NCBI GenBank assembly: GCA_037954665.1
Contig: JBBMOL010000008.1
Coordinates: 8,153,559-8,217,558 of the forward strand
DNA length: 64,000 bases
Direction of reading: 5' to 3'
Source of the DNA: Laguncularia racemosa
Taxonomy: Eukaryota; Streptophyta; Magnoliopsida; Myrtales; Combretaceae
The position numbers and the translations under genes are program-made. This document shows, one piece after another, positions 61,487 through 64,000 of the stretch. Under the pieces are notes generated by a model. That model was not told the origin of the DNA and did not search any database. It saw nothing but the letters and a program-made list of their open reading frames with translations. Numbering within the stretch: position 1 is the first letter of the stretch; each line of letters opens with the position of its first letter.

Positions 61487-62131
61487 AAACACGGTCTCGG
61501 GCGGAACCGCACCCGGACCAGGATTCAGAACCGCTAGCTCTAAATCCCTAAAATGGAGAACTGATTCGAGAATCGTGGGATCTGATTCCAGGCTAATTCA
61601 CGGGATTGGTCTTGAACCCATGAAATATTTTTTAATTAAAAAAATATAATTTAAAAATAAAAAATTAAAAAAATTATCATCTTAACAATAAAAAACAAAA
61701 ATCTATAAAAAAATCAAAAAATAAAAATTAATTTTAACCTTCTATGACTAAAAAATAAAAATTTCTCTTATTGATTTTTATAAATATTCAATTACACATA
61801 TTTTTTTATATATTTATTAACAACACATTAAATATGAATTAAAATTAATTTTTCTTATTTTATGTAGAAATAATTCGAATTTTTAATATTATTTTAATTT
61901 TAATTTTTCATATCATTTTAATTTATTTTTTCTTTAATTTTCTTTTTCTTTTTTCAGACAAATCAAAATCGTCAAATCATACAGGTCCAATAGACTGACC
62001 TGCTACCAACCCAAGAAATCAATAGTTCTACGATGGATCAAGAACCATCTTACCGGTTTGTAATTCTGTGTCAGAACCGTTGAGTCTGTTCCAAGCCGAT
62101 TAATCGTTCTAACAAGTTCGATACCGTGTCT
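61487..62131. mobile_element. Possible ~645-bp non-autonomous hAT-like element
   Basis: Inverted termini: AAACACGGTCTCGG from the left (about 61487) and AGACACGGTATCGA inward from the right (about 62131). Subterminal regions on both sides carry GGAACCG/CGGTTCT motifs, a pattern common in plant non-autonomous hAT elements, around a very AT-rich core. No convincing 8-bp target duplication was found, so this is a weaker call than the elements at 27874 and 48149. Confidence 0.4.
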
Positions 62132-62166
62132 ATTCTAGTCTAGTGATGCACAAATGATATAGAAGT

Positions 62167-62644
62167 GGGGATGCAACAGGAACGGGTTTAGGTCAGGTTT
62201 TTTAAAGTTCAAACCCATTCTAAGACTTTATAGATTTTTTCTTATCGTACCTAAAATTCACCTCAATAAGAATATAAATAACTCGAAACCATCCTAATAG
62301 AACTCATTTAAGTTTTACTTTATCAACTTTTTATGTTTTGATCGACGGACAAGCTGAGAGTGGTGTCGGAGTGGGATTGGACTATCTTTACCTGCATAAG
62401 ATTTTTCTTTTTTTCTTTTTTGTGCTAAAGTCTACATGAGAATTGAAAAAAGAAAAAGAAAGGTAAGACAAGTGAACTTAAAAGAGAAAGGGAATAGTCT
62501 GATGTTGAACTTGAAAGGGAAGGGAAGTAGGATAAAAATAAAATAAAATAATTGCCAAGTTAAACCCAAATCCGATCTAAACTTTATAAAATTAAAAAAA
62601 AATATTCTCAAAATCCCATAAAAATCTTATAAGAATTTTATGTT
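62167..62644. mobile_element. Possible 478-bp insertion bounded by a 10-bp direct repeat
   Basis: ATATAGAAGT occurs at 62157-62166 and again at 62645-62654. The sequence between begins GGGGATGCAACAGG and has no inverted ends or coding sequence; it contains AACGGGTTTAGGTCAGG near the left and CCCAAATCCGATC towards the right, a loosely inverted arrangement. The class is unknown. An AT-rich 10-mer could recur by chance. Confidence 0.35.
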
Positions 62645-62654
62645 ATATAGAAGT

Positions 62655-64000
62655 CCAAGTATCCCATCTAGCTTTTAGAATGGTGCACCTTAAACTGGGA
62701 CCCGCAAATTGCTCCCAAGATGACGAAATATATTATAAGATTTTTTCTCTTCCTTAGCGGTCAAGATTTGGAAAAGAATTGTTATAAGAAAGTAGAACCT
62801 AGCTGTTTTAGATCCCATCCGAAGATAAATTAAAATTAAAGGAAAAAGAAAAGTAGTCAGAGAAAATAAAAATAAATTAATAAATAAAAGTACTTATGAG
62901 AGAAAAGATGCCATAGACAGGCATCGCAGGCAGATAAACCAAAGAAAGCATAGTGGGTGGAGCCCACTTCATGGTCATGCAGCTGCTCATCCTTCTATAG
63001 TCTCTTCTACTCATTTTGGTTTTTCTGATTGATAAATTCAAAGCTGTGTGCATAACGCGTGGAATGGAGCGGACGGCTCAATTATGCACCTGCTTTTCAC
63101 AATTGTCACACTAGACCACTACTCTACCCCCAATTTTACTTGCCATTTGTCCTAGTTCATAACAATTCCTGTCAACAGATTTGTATCTCATTTTATCACG
63201 TATTATTGGTATAAAAAATACATCAAATTAATTATAAATAAAAAAAATATTAATTTATTATATAATTATATTTATTTGTATTATTATTATTATATTTTTC
63301 ATATCATGTATTATATCAAATTTATATTTCCTTGCTATAACTTTGTTCATAATTGTTTAGGGTCATAAATTATCTACCTCTAATATCAACATCTACATCC
63401 TTGATCTATTGAAAATGCTTGTGCTTAAAAATCATTCAAAAAGGAATCTTCAATCCGTTAAAATATTTGTTAAGACGTATTTATAATTCTTTCTTTTAGA
63501 TTCATAATTTGACGCTACAATTGACATGATGTCTAACGAGTCATCAAATTCTTATTATTTGTTTCATGGAGATGACATAATAAAGCACAAACTAAGAAGA
63601 TTAAATTATATATATATATATATATATCTATTTGATCTATGTAAACCTAAATAATTCAATTTATCACCCCGATGTCTTCACTTCTACACGTAAATTCTTA
63701 AAAGAAATATAGTTTTGCTATTCTCATTTTTACTCATACATGATATTTGATTGCGAAGGATTGTCGTCCTTTTTTACCCCCACAAGCTTTTTATTTTTTT
63801 ATTATTTATTTTTAATGGATCTTAGCTCACATTTTAAAGCAATTACATCACGCTCATCGTACATCCTCAAACTATACGTTATATTAGGAATCGAATGTGG
63901 CCGACTAATGGATTGTAATTCGATTCCTACCGATCGGTAGCTAAAAATCATATCTAGAAAAAGGTAAATATATCACCAATATCTAAAAAAAAAAAAAATG
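62655..64000. other. AT-rich intergenic DNA to the end of the window
   Basis: No gene recognised. (TA)n lies at 63606-63628 and ATTATTATTATT at about 63281. A 66-codon frame near the end (63740-63940) has no recognisable features. Confidence 0.4.

Noticed and set aside
61499..62118. 8-bp target duplication for the possible hAT-like element at 61487-62131
   Set aside because: Flanks (GGCTATC on the left, TTCTAGTC on the right) do not match, so the element is reported only on its inverted ends.
1..64000. tRNA, rRNA, CRISPR, bacterial operon or viral gene cluster
   Set aside because: No cloverleaf-type sequence with a GGTTCGAATCC-like arm, no rRNA stretch, no spacer-repeat array with conserved short repeats, and no run of closely spaced same-strand genes was seen. 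The tandem arrays present have long non-coding units.

Overview
The window is nuclear DNA from a flowering plant, most likely a eudicot. It is AT-rich and gene-poor, has GT-AG introns, and holds two intact plant genes in about 50 kb of decayed transposable elements and tandem repeats. No organellar, bacterial or viral gene block was seen.

Layout. 1-3.9 kb: a broken hAT transposase (BED finger, DUF659-type core, hAT dimerisation region, acidic tail). 3.9-12.6 kb: AT-rich intergenic DNA with a degenerate ~190-bp tandem array at 8.3-9.2 kb. 13.0-14.3 kb (+): a complete, intronless GRAS gene of the SCARECROW-LIKE 23 type. 15.1-20.7 kb (+): a Ty3/gypsy remnant with reverse transcriptase, preceded by two ~0.9-kb LTR-like copies, the first carrying two insertions. 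20.8-21.6 kb: a hAT deletion derivative with an exact 8-bp target-site duplication (TSD). 22.5-23.4 kb: a 459-bp tandem duplication. 27.9-28.7 and 48.1-49.0 kb: two non-autonomous hAT-type elements, each with an exact 8-bp TSD. 29.8-33.7 kb (-), 37.8-41 kb (+) and 46.8-51.5 kb (+): related non-coding, retroelement-like sequence. 33.9-40.4 kb: a composite tandem array of three ~1.3-kb units followed by five and a half ~470-bp units. 42.5-45.5 kb (-): a second Ty3/gypsy element with LTR, primer-binding site and polypurine tract still visible but reverse transcriptase deleted. 53.9-59.4 kb (-): a five-exon gene for a 1321-residue tail-anchored coiled-coil protein resembling Arabidopsis PAMP-INDUCED COILED COIL (PICC). 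59.4-64 kb: its 5' flank and two further probable small elements.

The two genes point in opposite directions, lie 39.5 kb apart, and show no functional link: one is a nuclear transcriptional regulator, the other an endomembrane-anchored coiled-coil protein. The rest is a record of element insertion, internal deletion, C-to-T decay and tandem amplification. The main unusual structure is the composite array at 33.9-40.4 kb, whose 470-bp unit appears to be an amplified internal piece of the non-coding retroelement family found elsewhere in the window.
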